Below, one piece after another: positions 24,312 through 34,076 of a stretch of DNA of 64,000 nt (position 1 is the stretch's first letter; each line of letters starts with the position of its first letter). Location: the NCBI GenBank assembly GCA_964036195.1, contig OZ038451.1, positions 2,732,529-2,796,528 of the forward strand, read 5' to 3'. The notes beneath the pieces are model-generated. The model was not told the origin of the DNA. It ran no database searches and saw nothing but the letters and a program-made list of their open reading frames with translations. The DNA comes from Sphaerolaimus hirsutus. Its lineage: Eukaryota > Nematoda > Chromadorea > Monhysterida > Sphaerolaimidae. The position numbers and the translations under genes are program-made.

Positions 24312-25470
24312 CAACGATGGAAAAAACACAGAAATTGAACACAGAAACTCATTGAGTTTCTGTGTTTTTGTTTTACACAGAAACACGGAAACTCATAAAT
24401 TTTGAAAAACTCAAAACTCAAATGAGTTTTTTTTTGGAGAACACAGAAACACAGAAACACGGAAACACAGAAAAGTTTTTTGAGTTTTTGTGCTTTTTTC
24501 AGCGAAGTGGTTGAATGCACATTAATTCAGTTAAACTAAACAAGATAAGATAAGCATCTATAGTATGTAAATATGTACATAATGTATTCATATTTTATAA
24601 TGGTACAAAAAAGAAATCAAAGATGGCATGCACATCTCATGGTGATTTGACAATTTAAGTTTCGACATTTAAGTATACCTTATTACCTTGAATTAACTCC
24701 CCTCAAAATGGACTGGTGAAATAATAAGCCCCGCCCCCCCCCCTCGAAATACCCCCCTCCGGGATGATGTACATCATGTATCCAATGTACATGATGTATT
24801 TAGGTATTACTGCTAATTTGCATCGCAGCTACACATAGACTGTACTAGGTTGTGTAGCTAACTACTGATGTTTATTTCAAATATATCCCGTTTGTACGCA
24901 TTTATAACCTGTTTTGGGTACGTAAATGCCTACTATTTTCTATGATCCTTACAAAACTTTCTGACAAAATAATAATGTCCATGGGGGTATTTCGAGGTAA
25001 TGTGATAGTTGTAGTTCAAATCAATTCAGTAGTCTTCCATACAGTGCACATCCATTGAAGAATTTTGGAGTACTGCATAAATTGTCGTTTCTGGGCATTT
25101 TGTTGCTGGTATTGTGATGTTGATGTCCTCATTGTGGACATTTTTATGGACTTTTTTGACACTTGAATGAATACACAAATGTTATGTGGGGTTAAAACAT
25201 GTGTAAAACCAATGTTTTATAAGAAAACCACTGTTTCCAGATCGAAATGCTGTAAATCGAAATTTTTGGGGGGAAAACTCGAATTTTTTGGAAAAAACTC
25301 GAGTTTTTTAGAAAAAAAAACTAAAAAAACTCAAGTTTTTACAAAAAACACAGAAATAAAAACAGAGTTACTCAAGTTTTTTTCAAGAAAAAAACTCAAA
25401 ACACAGGTATTCATTTTTGAAAAACTCAAAACACAGAAAGTGTTTTTTTTGGAGAACTTACCCATCGTTG
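24312..25470. mobile_element. hAT-like MITE (CAACGATGG ends) with a nested MITE
   Basis: Second copy of the 2210-3323 family: CAACGATGG at 24312-24320, CCATCGTTG at 25462-25470, exact 8-bp duplication ACAATACA on both sides (24304-24311 and 25471-25478). ACAGAAACTCATTGAG-type units fill the left and AACTCGAGTTTT-type units the right. A degenerate CCGTAT-family MITE (24678-25006) is nested inside, so the hAT copy is the older of the two. Confidence 0.85.
24678..25006. mobile_element. Degenerate CCGTAT-family MITE
   Basis: Left end CCTTATTACCTTGAATTAAC, right end GGGGGTATTTCGAGGTAA with a decayed terminus. Shares the internal ATGATGTACATCATGTA and ATTTGCATCGCAGCTACAC segments with 43348-43739 and 36900-36990. 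Confidence 0.6.
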
Positions 25471-25573
25471 ACAATACATAAGGCACTGTAAGGATTATTT
25501 AAAAGGCCAGTAAATACAAAAATGAAATAAGTAAACTAAAATAAGTAAAGGCACACTATCACTGAATGGTGCT

Positions 25574-25946
25574 GCACGCACACACTAGTTTTCTGCTGAA
25601 AGTTCGAAAAAAAATTTTTTAGAAAACCCATAAATCAGCTTTGAATGCATTTGGGATTAACATAATGAGGTATGTGTCAACTGGGGCCAGTCCCAAGCCC
25701 TGTAAAGTGTGAAGTGTCAATCAAAACAAAAAAGAAAAGATTTTATTACTGAACTTTGCATGACAATTGACACTTTACTTTGCATTTGACTTTACATTTG
25801 ACACTTTACTTTACACTTTACAGGGCTTGGGATTGGCACCTGCTGTTGATGGCGATTGAAAATCACTGATTACGGTAAACTCAAATGTGTTCAAAGCTGG
25901 TTTTCCATATTTTTGACATTTTGGTAAAAAACTAGTGTTTGTGGGC
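25574..25946. mobile_element. CACACACTAGTTTT foldback, split by another MITE
   Basis: GCACGCACACACTAGTTTT on the left and AAAACTAGTGTTTGTGGGC on the right pair, as do CATAAATCAGCTTTGAATGC and its counterpart near 25880-25900. The middle is interrupted by the CCCAAGCCCTGTAAAG foldback at 25686-25837. Related foldbacks: 49146-49340, 49350-49588 and 43133-43294. Confidence 0.6.
25686..25837. mobile_element. Small CCCAAGCCCTGTAAAG foldback
   Basis: Ends GCCAGTCCCAAGCCCTG and CAGGGCTTGGGATTGGC; interior short GTGTCAAT / TTGACACTTTACTTTGC units. Same family as 8913-9329. Confidence 0.7.
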
Positions 25947-26283
25947 ACAATACCTACCTAAGTTGATTACACACAATTCGATTTTATTTTTAAAAAAACA
26001 GACAAATGTTGTAAAATATCACAGATTTATGAAAAAATTTGATGTGTTAATCGTAAATCCTCCAGTGGTTTCCATTGGTAATAATTTTTTGGAGGGGCAT
26101 TATTCAGGGGGAGAAATTATTTTACAGTCAGACTTCCAACCTCATTTCTATCAATCCATTAAAAAAGAAGAAATTGTTCTGCCACTTTGCTAAAAATTGC
26201 ATGGAGGGCTGTTCAATGTCCATGGGGGAGTGGGGGACTACCATGTTTCATCGAAATACCCTCTGGGTATATATTTTTTTATA

Positions 26284-26443
26284 ATGAAAATTTTGAGGGA
26301 GTAATTCGAGAGGGGTCTATTATTTAGCCAGACATTTTCGTAAAGGAGCATCAAAACAATAGGCTTTTACCTACCAAAACTGGCTGGGAGTATTTCGGGG
26401 AGGGGGGTCAATTCGAGGGGTGGTTAATTCGAGGAAATAGGGT
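26284..26443. repeat. CCGTAT-family MITE remnant
   Basis: GTAATTCGAGAGGGGTC, GAGTATTTCGGGGAGGGG and GGTTAATTCGAGGAAATAGG are the right-arm signature of the family. It lies downstream of the last exon of the glucuronyltransferase gene; no clear AATAAA on that strand between it and the stop codon was identified. Confidence 0.5.
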
Positions 26444-26705
26444 ACCCGGCCAACATTTCTGCTTACAAAAGACAGTGACATGGCACATTCCAAATTGTAA
26501 AAGCTAGAAAGTAAGTGGTGAATATAGTCATGTTCCCTAAACACTGGTGTCAATTTCTCACATTGACAAATCTACCTACCTAAATGCAAAGCTAAATGTG
26601 ACAAGTTAAGTGACTATGAACCTGTACATCAGAAATAAGTTTACTTGACATTTGACATATGCAGCAGATGACAATTTCATACAAAATCTCTTCAGGGACC
26701 AAAAT

Positions 26706-29700
26706 TCACAATTCAAAATGCCTCAGTCCGCCCTTATCATGTGCCCCAATGCTACTTTTCACATGCCACACCAAAATCTCATTTTCCGACTCCGTTCCCA
26801 GCTGCGGCAGCTCCAAGGTGTTCAAGCTGACATCTGCGCGTGTGAAAGTAACATTCAATATGCATGATTTGAATTCATGATGTTTTTACATTTGGTTTTG
26901 TTTGAATTGGTGCTCTGATATTTAAATGTTGCTGATATTTAAATGTTGCCCATGTTTCATTGAAAATACTAAACACCTTCCCGATCAAGTCCGGCCCTCT
27001 ATTTTTATTTTCACTTCGTACGCCCTATCTCCCGTTGTGGGAGGGGACCGATGTGGGCATGAGAAGTGAAAATAAAAATAGGGGGCCGGACTTGATCGGG
27101 AAGGTGTTTATGTTCAGATGATAAATCTGTGAAAAATTTTCGTGAAAAATAGAACGGCAAGAAGTTGATCTGAAAACAGAACGACGCTCTTCTATTAGAA
27201 GAAATATGGTAAATTTCTCTCTACATTAAAAAAGACAAACTCATTTGCAGCAACATGCACGATTCGGGTCGGGTAGTATCCGTTTTGCAATTTTCGAAAG
27301 TCGCATCTGGATACATCATGAACAAATGATAACTGATCGCGAAACCGGACATATCTATTGCGAACGGGTCTTGCGGCCGGTAATTCGTGTACCACCCGGT
27401 CACTTTTCGCCTCGCCGTGTCGATTTTCGGCGATTCTATTAGATAGCCGCCTGCGAAGCCTGTGATTGGGGGGGGGTGTTCCGGAAGTGGTGCACGGTCA
27501 CGCAGACTACCGGTCTACTAAATAATACCTAGATAGCAAATCGCTCCGCAGGAGGGATAAATAGCTGGAAAAAGTTGGGGAGGGGGGTTCGCGGGGGTTT
27601 AACATATAGGATTTTTTAAGGTGTAAAGGGAAAAAAAGGGCGAAAAATTGCTAAAAGTAGGTGAAAATAATGTAAAAATACCCCCCCCCCCCCATTCGAG
27701 ACACCTGCACGGATCGCATGTCATAAATACAAAGATCCTCACCATATTTTCATGAATAAAAATGCCTTCATTCAGATATACAATGGTAGATCAATGCAAG
27801 TCTTCTGCGACTATACAAATTTCGACATCAATTCATACGCCCCAACCCAAAAAAAACGTACCCACGGGCCAAACGGCCACATTACTGGTACTCCTGACAT
27901 TTAGAGTAAAAATGCGCCGATCGTAGGCGTTGTCGTCGTCGGCGAAGTAGACGGCGGCGTCCCTGAGCAACTCGTGCAGCATCACGCCCTGGTGCAACGC
28001 GTTCGGCACCGAGTCTACGTGGGTGGCGATTAGGCGCTCCACACGCTGGAATGTCAACTGGTTTCAGTGTCAAACCGATTTTTAGCTCAATTTTGGTTGC
28101 ATGACAATTTCAAGTGCACATGCGGCAATGTCGAAACGGAATCAATTTGCCATGTGCATTTGAACATGGTTTCGCAACCCATAAACTGAAATCTTGATGA
28201 AAACCGGTTGGTGCAGTTGACATCAGTTGACATCCCAATGTCAACTGGTCAAATGGTTTTCATCAAGATTTAAGTTTATGGGTCGCGAAATCTTGTTCAA
28301 ATGCACATGGCAATATTGAGTCCTTTTCGACATTGCCACATATGCACTTGAAAATAATCCTGCTACCTGAATTCAGCTAAAATTAGTTGACTCCAAACCA
28401 GTTGACATTCCAGAATTTCCAGCGTGTGGAGCGCCTTAGGGTGGCAACTTTCAGCTTTCCGTTTTCCGCTGGACGAATTTTGACCTTTTCGCTATCCATT
28501 TTCCGGCAGATGGAAATTGTTTAACGTTTACGTTTTCTGGCAGAAATTTTTTTATCTTTTCATTTTCGGTCAAGTGAAAGAAAATTTCTTTCCGTTTTTC
28601 ATAAAAAAATTTTTTTGGTATACTCGGCGGACAGCACACCTAGTCTGAAAACCTACAATACTTTAATGAACAAAATCTTGTAAAATAGTAAAACCATAGT
28701 AAAAACGAAATATTATGATGAAAAAACTGTATAATTTTTGGTTCATTATTCAGATGGGTTATGGTAGGTTTTCATACTAAGTGTGCTGTCCGCCGCGTAT
28801 ACCCTAGTGTAGGGTTCAAACAAATTGTCTTCGGGACGCTCGGGATTAGTATTTTTAATTTTCAGGAATTTTTTGGTGTTTTTGGGATCGGGATTTTGGC
28901 CAAAGTTCTGGTATTAAGGGTTCTTTTCTACTTTTTTAAAAAAAAAGTCAAAAGTTCACTTGAATACCAGAGAAGTGGGATATTAGCTTAGCACACGGAC
29001 GTTTCCGAATGGACGTTTCCGTTGACATACAACAGTGCAAAAAGTCACGTTTTCGCCTTTAAAAACCATTTCCACTCATTTTTCCAAGATCGAGGATTGG
29101 GATCACAAGTGAAACATTGTGGGGAGTGAAGAGAGATTGGGAATTGGGATTTGTCGGCCATCGGCTGGCGCTGCGCACACTAGTTAACTAACAGAAGTAC
29201 AGGGTGCGGCAATTTAGACCTGCGCTCCAGATTTCGAATAACTTGTCACTGGGTGGTCGGATTGATGTCAAATTTTAGGTCAACATCAACAACTAAATAG
29301 GAAAGGATCCCTATGGCTGCGATAGCTCCGCTCGTTCTCAAGTTATTTATGGAAACGTGTAATTGTCACTTTTCCACCACCTAGCTTTACGATCAATTAC
29401 GCAAGCGCCCGCCGATTTCGTTATGGGCATAGCGAATTGGTGGCGGTCATGTACGCATTTAGGCATGCAGCTGCGAAACGAAAATCAGACAAAAAAAAAC
29501 AGAAAAAAAACAATCCGATCCCGATCCCAGTCCCGAAAAGTCAATCCCGTTCGAACGATATCACAAGGTGGTTGAAAAGTGACGATCACGCGTTCACATA
29601 AATAACTTGTGAACGAGTGAAGCTATCGCAGCCATATTTTGAGGGATCCTTTCCTATTTAGTTGTAAATGTTGACCTAAAATTTGACATCAATCCGACCA

Positions 29701-32700
29701 CCCAGTGACAAGTTATTCGAAATCTAGAGCGCAGGTCTAAATTGCCGCACCCTGTAGGTAAACTCAATTTGGGTGCTCATAAATCAACTTTGAACACATT
29801 TGAGTTTACCTCGACCCGGCCAAATGGGGATATTAATTGTAAATTGAAAAGTGAAAATGTCTAGCACCTGTTAGGAAGCTTTCTTGGTCTAAATCGCAAG
29901 TGTCCAGCAAATGTTTCGACATTCCGTGATTCCCGAGGCATTTCAACTTGGCCAGGGCCGCCGATCTTTGGGGCATTCCTTTCACTTTGGGTGAAAAATG
30001 TGAATTTAGGAAGGAAACAATTCGAAATACCCCCCTCAAGATGGACACTATGGGATAATTACCCACCCCCTCGAAATACCCCCCCCCCCAAATTGAGTGT
30101 ACAGAGAACGTACATGACAAAACTGCGGTTTGTGATTCGGGCAACGCAAAACACACGTAGAAAACAATGAATTGTAACGTGAGAACAGTGTTACCCACTT
30201 ATATAAGTCAATAGACTCTTACAATAATAAGCCCCCCCCCCTTGAAATACCCCCCTCGTTTAACCCCCCTCAAAATTCTCACTCTGAAACAATGACCCCC
30301 CGGGGGGTATTTCGAGGAAATACGGTAGTTGCTTGATCCTGTTGCAGCAGTAAACTTTTTTCATAAAAGGTACACTTCCGATTTTAAAACCCTGTGTTTT
30401 TTGTAGACACACCCTAAGCCTTTTTCACAATTTTACATTGGTTTTGGCAATTTGACATTTTACAACAATAATTTGGGCACATACTTTTTGTGCGTGGCGG
30501 CGTTGGCACGGCCATGTGAATGACCATTACTGCTTTCACATTGTTTTCCTCAGAAAATTGTAGAAATCTGGATAAAATGTTTTTGACCAGATCTGTTGCG
30601 CTCGCAGAATCTTCTACAACAATCCACACAAGGAATGGGATGCCTGACAATGTCTGCATTGTGGGGTGATTTCTTGGCATTGGTCCAATATGTGAAAGGC
30701 TTGAGTATAAATACCTGGTAATGTACATTGTATTTGTGAAACTGGGCAAAATTTCCATAAAATTTGCATACCGTATTTCCTCGAATTACCCCCCAGGGGT
30801 TTTTTTTTCAGAGTGAAAATTTTGAGAGAAAAACGTGAAAAATGCAACAATAACCACCATTTATAAGTTTTCACAGCCTTGTATTAGGATGTAGATGGTA
30901 TAAACCACAAATTCATAGTGCCCATTTTGAGGGGGGGGGGGGTATTTCGTGGTGGCGGGGTATTTCGAGGAAATACGGTAATCACATTGATAATAATTGT
31001 TTACAATGATTACCACCAAAACTGAGTAAAATAAAAAGCACAAAAGTGTGCAAAAACATAGCCACTCACCTGCATAAGTCTTGTAATGTCTGCTTTTTGT
31101 GTGTACCTTCTGTATGTAGGTGTGATGACAAAGACTGTCTTTTCATGTGAAAATGTCTCAGATGAATTCAGCTGTGGTAAACTTGTTGCCTTTGGCACCT
31201 AACTGCAAATTAAATCCGAATTTAAGGTGCCTGTAAGGCTCCTGACCAGGGTTGGTTTTATAAAAATTCATTTTAGTAAAATTGTATACAAATTGTATAA
31301 AAATTGTATTTTTTAATTTATTTTATTCACATTTTATTCTTCCATTTTATTCTTACATTTTATTTTTATTTTTTTCTGAGATTTTGCCAACCCTGCTCCT
31401 GACTAGTGATGTAAAGGCACCGGGGCACCGGTGCCCCGGTGCTGGGCACCGAAGGGCACCAGCACCGGTGCTGGTGCGGTGCCATTGCAATCTTCAGGGG
31501 TGCCATGCCGGTGCCGGTGCCATTTTTTTCAGAATAGCACCGGTGCCGGTGCGGTGCGGTGCCATTTTTTTGCCGGTGCCAAAGGTGCTAGCACCAGGGC
31601 CAAAGTAAAAGGCACCGGGAAAGGCACCGGCCAAGGCTTCATGTGCTGTGCAATTTTGTCCATAGTATGTGCTTATTCATATTTCAAAAAACAGCTATAT
31701 ATTTACCCAACCTTTTTGCCTATTTTGAAAATAAATATACCTACTGTGAAATCCATTATACCCGATACATGATCTGATGAGCGAATCTAAAATTTTGTTG
31801 AATTTTAAATCATTTTTATATTTTATATTTATCTTACTTGTTTGTTCAAAATTTGTTGTCAGTTTATGACAGAGATACAGTCATCCCCGGGTTATCGGGT
31901 GAAGTAAAATTTTTGAAATCTCACCCTTTAATCCGGGGAACCCGATAACCGGGGGACGCACCTATAGAAGTGTCGCAGTGCTGGCGCATGGTGTTTCAAG
32001 CATTCACATCACTAATATGAGAATATGAGGCTTTTTTTATGCAGTAATTGTTCAACATGTAAAATGTGCGTTTATGATGTTCATATGTAAGATTATACTC
32101 CATGGACAGCACAGTTTACATTTATACTGGTTTTATTACACTTGAATACCCGATAAGTGAAGGAATTTTCTATATAAAAATGCCAAAAAATTCCCAAATC
32201 CCACCCAATAACCCGGGAATGCGGGGAACCCTTCAATCCTTGGAATTTTGTACACACATGTCCCCGCTTTTCAAAATTGCACCCATTAACCCGGGGAACC
32301 CTATAACCGGGGGAAGCGTTAACCCGGGGACGACTGTAGTTCCATTCTCTGTACAGCAACGACTCCGATCAGTAGACAATAGTGGCTATGGACATTGCAG
32401 TGAATTAAATATTTTATATTTCATTTGTAATCATTGTAATTGCTTCATAGAAGTGATTGCCACATCATTCTGATCATTTTAAGTGCTCAACCATCAAAAT
32501 CAGTTGAAATTTATGGAAATATGCATTTCCAAAGATGAGACCACTGAGAAACTGCCCGATATTTACTTCAGAAATTCCAGCCCGGTGCGGTGCCTTTCGG
32601 TGCTAGCACCGGCAACCCGCCGGTGCCCTTCGGTGCCGGTGCCATTGTTTCCAAAAGGCACCGGTGCCGGTGCGGTGCGGTGCCATTTTCTGGCCGGTGC

Positions 32701-33663
32701 CCCAGGGTGCCAGGTGCCCTTTTCATGCGTTGCCAAAGGTGCCGGTGCGGTGCGGTGCCATTTTTCCCGGTGCCTTTAACATCACTACTCCTGACACGTG
32801 AGCAAGCGCATGAAATTGTGAGCATTAAGTTGCAAACAATAAACAAAATATGGCATTTCATCAAATTTTTGGTAAAATTATAAAGGTAAATCTGGTAAAG
32901 TTCTTCTGGCCAGACATACTTCAGGCTTTTTTCCTCAGCATTCTGTTTGATAGGATGCGGAATATTTATACGAAGGTGTACACAGGTGTGGCCGCTGTGG
33001 CGTACAGTCTATAGACTATATTTACCAATGATACAAATACAATTTTTACATTTTTTTATTTCTTTCATGTTTTCCCAGGTATTTTATAAGTATTTCATGT
33101 TGTAATATTTATAAATACTCAAATAAAAATAGATTTTCGAAAGGCATTTATGCTTATAATACCTAGGTTGATGTTTTCCAAAAATACTGGTATTTTAACA
33201 ACTCTGGCAGGCACCTTACATGCATATATATATATTTATATATATAGGTATTCGGATTTAATTTGGCACCTGTGGCATCAAAATCTGCGCCAGCCCCTTG
33301 CAGTACGCTTCTCTGCTCTGAGCACCATCATATTGATAATTGTTCATCCCCAAAATGTTGTATACCATCTGAATTTTGGTCCATGTGAATGCGGTTTGCA
33401 ATAAGACGATTCCTGGGATGATTTTGGACTGTGGGAAATTTTTGCGGGTATCTTCGGGTATTGAGTGTGGGTTCAGGTATTGAGGTCGGGTATCGGGTTG
33501 CGGTTCCAAAAAGCGTGCGGGTATCGGGTTTGGGTCGGGTCGGGTCGGGTTCCGAAATCTACTTAACTCATTCAGTGACAGTAACATGTTCCAGAAACAT
33601 TTTGCACACACCTGCAGCCACCAGGAAAACTGCAATTATAGCTGTCATTTTGCCAGTGCCCAT
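26706..33663 (-). CDS. Beta-1,3-glucuronyltransferase (B3GAT/GlcAT, GT43), 8 exons, 366 aa
   Basis: Family enzymes transfer glucuronic acid from UDP-GlcA to galactose in proteoglycan linkers or HNK-1-type glycans, in the Golgi lumen. Exons (descending): 33663-33612, 33412-33270, 31198-31070, 30653-30485, 29984-29868, 28014-27862, 27450-27241, 26833-26706. All introns are GT-AG and all phases agree; coding length is 1101 bp including the stop. Residues 7-24 form a type II signal anchor. Family motifs in order: ITPTYRR (90-96), WIVVED (118-123), KGMPQRSAAL (166-175), YFADDDNAY with the metal-binding DDD at 229-231, VWPVGG (251-256), FAIDMSGFAI (284-293), a PES motif whose Glu317 aligns with the family's catalytic base, and EILVWH (343-348). 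Odd points: about 30 extra residues between 176 and 222, and WHV in place of WHT. Exon 1 is the least certain. Which family branch (GlcAT-I or GlcAT-P/S) is undetermined. Confidence 0.85.
26972..27108. mobile_element. 137-bp near-perfect palindromic MITE in intron 7
   Basis: AACACCTTCCCGATCAAGTC (26972) and its reverse complement ending at 27108 give arms of about 46 bp each, flanked by TA on both sides. It shares the terminus of the big palindromic elements at 1-1297 and 1907-4453 and is the smallest, cleanest member. It lies in the last intron of the glucuronyltransferase gene. Confidence 0.8.
27856..27862 (-). promoter_or_regulatory. 5' splice site of exon 6 (G|GTACGT)
   Basis: The minus strand reads the codons for VWPV, one G, then GTACGT. 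The strong donor directly after this family motif fixes the exon end in phase 1, matching the acceptor at 27451-27452 whose first two bases complete a Gly codon. Confidence 0.75.
28030..28438. mobile_element. Palindromic hAT-like MITE 15 bp upstream of exon 6
   Basis: The right end reads back as TAAGGCGCTCCACACGCTGG (from 28438); the left end at 28030 is TTAGGCGCTCCACACGCTGG. Long arms (AATGTCAACTGG..., TTCATCAAGATT...) pair around about 28240. The flanks GGGTGGCG (28021-28028) and GGGTGGCA (28439-28446) look like an 8-bp duplication with one change and one extra base. TAAGG suits the hAT consensus. On the gene strand the element ends just before the exon 6 acceptor, so it now supplies the branch-point region. 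Confidence 0.65.
28450..28612. repeat. GGAAAACGGAAAGGTAAAAA repeat fragment (minus sense)
   Basis: The complementary text (CTTTCCGTTTTCCGCTGG, CATTTTCCGGCAG, ACGTTTTCTGGCAG) is the unit array of the large element at 40188-41099. Located in intron 5 of the glucuronyltransferase gene. Confidence 0.55.
28621..28799. mobile_element. TA-flanked TACTCGGCGGACAGC foldback in intron 5
   Basis: TACTCGGCGGACAGCACAC at 28621 mirrors GTGTGCTGTCCGCCGCGTA ending 28799; TA on both sides. Inner blocks TAGTCTGAAAACCTAC and GTAGGTTTTCATACTA also pair. Confidence 0.7.
29200..29754. mobile_element. Mariner-like foldback MITE, TA-flanked, in intron 5
   Basis: CAGGGTGCGGCAATTTAGAC (29200) and its mirror ending at 29754 are flanked by TA. 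Arms pair for about 170 bp each (GGTCGGATTGATGTCAAATT, CTAAATAGGAAAGGATCC). CAGGGTG starts and TA targets are typical of the mariner group; no transposase frame. The centre (29400-29560) includes a CCCGATCCC piece of another family. Confidence 0.75.
30001..30325. mobile_element. CCGTAT-family MITE in intron 4
   Basis: Right terminus GGTATTTCGAGGAAATACGG followed by TA; the left end is decayed (CAATTCGAAATACCCC). Internal segment shared with 14300-14420. It lies within the intron between exons 5 and 4. Confidence 0.6.
30771..30978. mobile_element. CCGTAT-family MITE in intron 3
   Basis: CCGTATTTCCTCGAATTACC at 30771 and its mirror ending GAGGAAATACGG at 30978, flanked by TA. The interior (AACGTGAAAAATGCAACAAT, ATGTAGATGGTATAAAC) is the same as in 37523-38298 without that copy's hAT insertion, so it serves as the empty-site reference. 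Confidence 0.75.
31404..32787. mobile_element. hAT-like element with GGTGCC arrays, in intron 2, 8-bp TSD
   Basis: TAGTGATGTAAAGGCACCGG at 31404 and its mirror ending AACATCACTA at 32787 have an exact 8-bp duplication CTCCTGAC (31396-31403, 32788-32795). Arrays of GGTGCCGGTGC units (31418-31630 and 32580-32775) sit just inside each end. The interior is unrelated DNA plus a nested Tigger-like MITE. It occupies much of the largest intron of the glucuronyltransferase gene. Confidence 0.85.
31878..32336. mobile_element. Tigger/pogo-like MITE, TA-flanked, nested
   Basis: Ends CAGTCATCCCCGGGTTATCG and AACCCGGGGACGACTG, flanked by TA (31876-31877, 32337-32338). CAGT(C/G)GTCCCC ends with TA duplications are typical of the Tigger/pogo branch of Tc1-mariner. 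Internal copies of AACCCGGGGAACCC-like text are repeated near both ends. No transposase. Inserted into the GGTGCC hAT element, so younger than it. Confidence 0.75.
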
Positions 33664-34076
33664 TGGTGAAAGCCTGAACAATTGAATGCAATAGAAAGTT
33701 TTTTTTAAATTTTTTTAGATCTGAGTGGCTAGGTGAAATGCATATACATTTAATTAAATAGTTAAATTGTATTTAGGTAGCCATAACATTTACTAGTTTA
33801 GAGACGACACTGTTTTTTTAGATCAATTATTATAATAAATAAACACAATAATATTTTTATTACGATTTTATGTAATACAAATGGATTAAAAAGTGACTGT
33901 GAGAAGCAAGCGACCGTTTGAATGCCAGTATCCGTTGAATATTGTTTTGTATTTAAAATACATATTTACCTACCTATTTACAAATAGATAAATAACTGAT
34001 CGGACTCCACGCTATACAAACTATTACCGTTTTTGTGTGAATGAGGTCCCGTGGAAAATTGTGAGAACTATGTGAT
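33664..34076. other. Upstream flank of the glucuronyltransferase gene
   Basis: AT-rich, no clear TATA box or CpG island recognised on the minus strand and no repeat pairing. Any 5' untranslated exon or promoter should lie here or beyond the hAT element that starts at 34077. Confidence 0.35.

Noticed and set aside
28045..28060. Alternative acceptor for exon 6 at 28045
   Set aside because: It leaves a phase that does not fit exon 5 and lies in the MITE terminus; the acceptor before 28014 keeps the frame.
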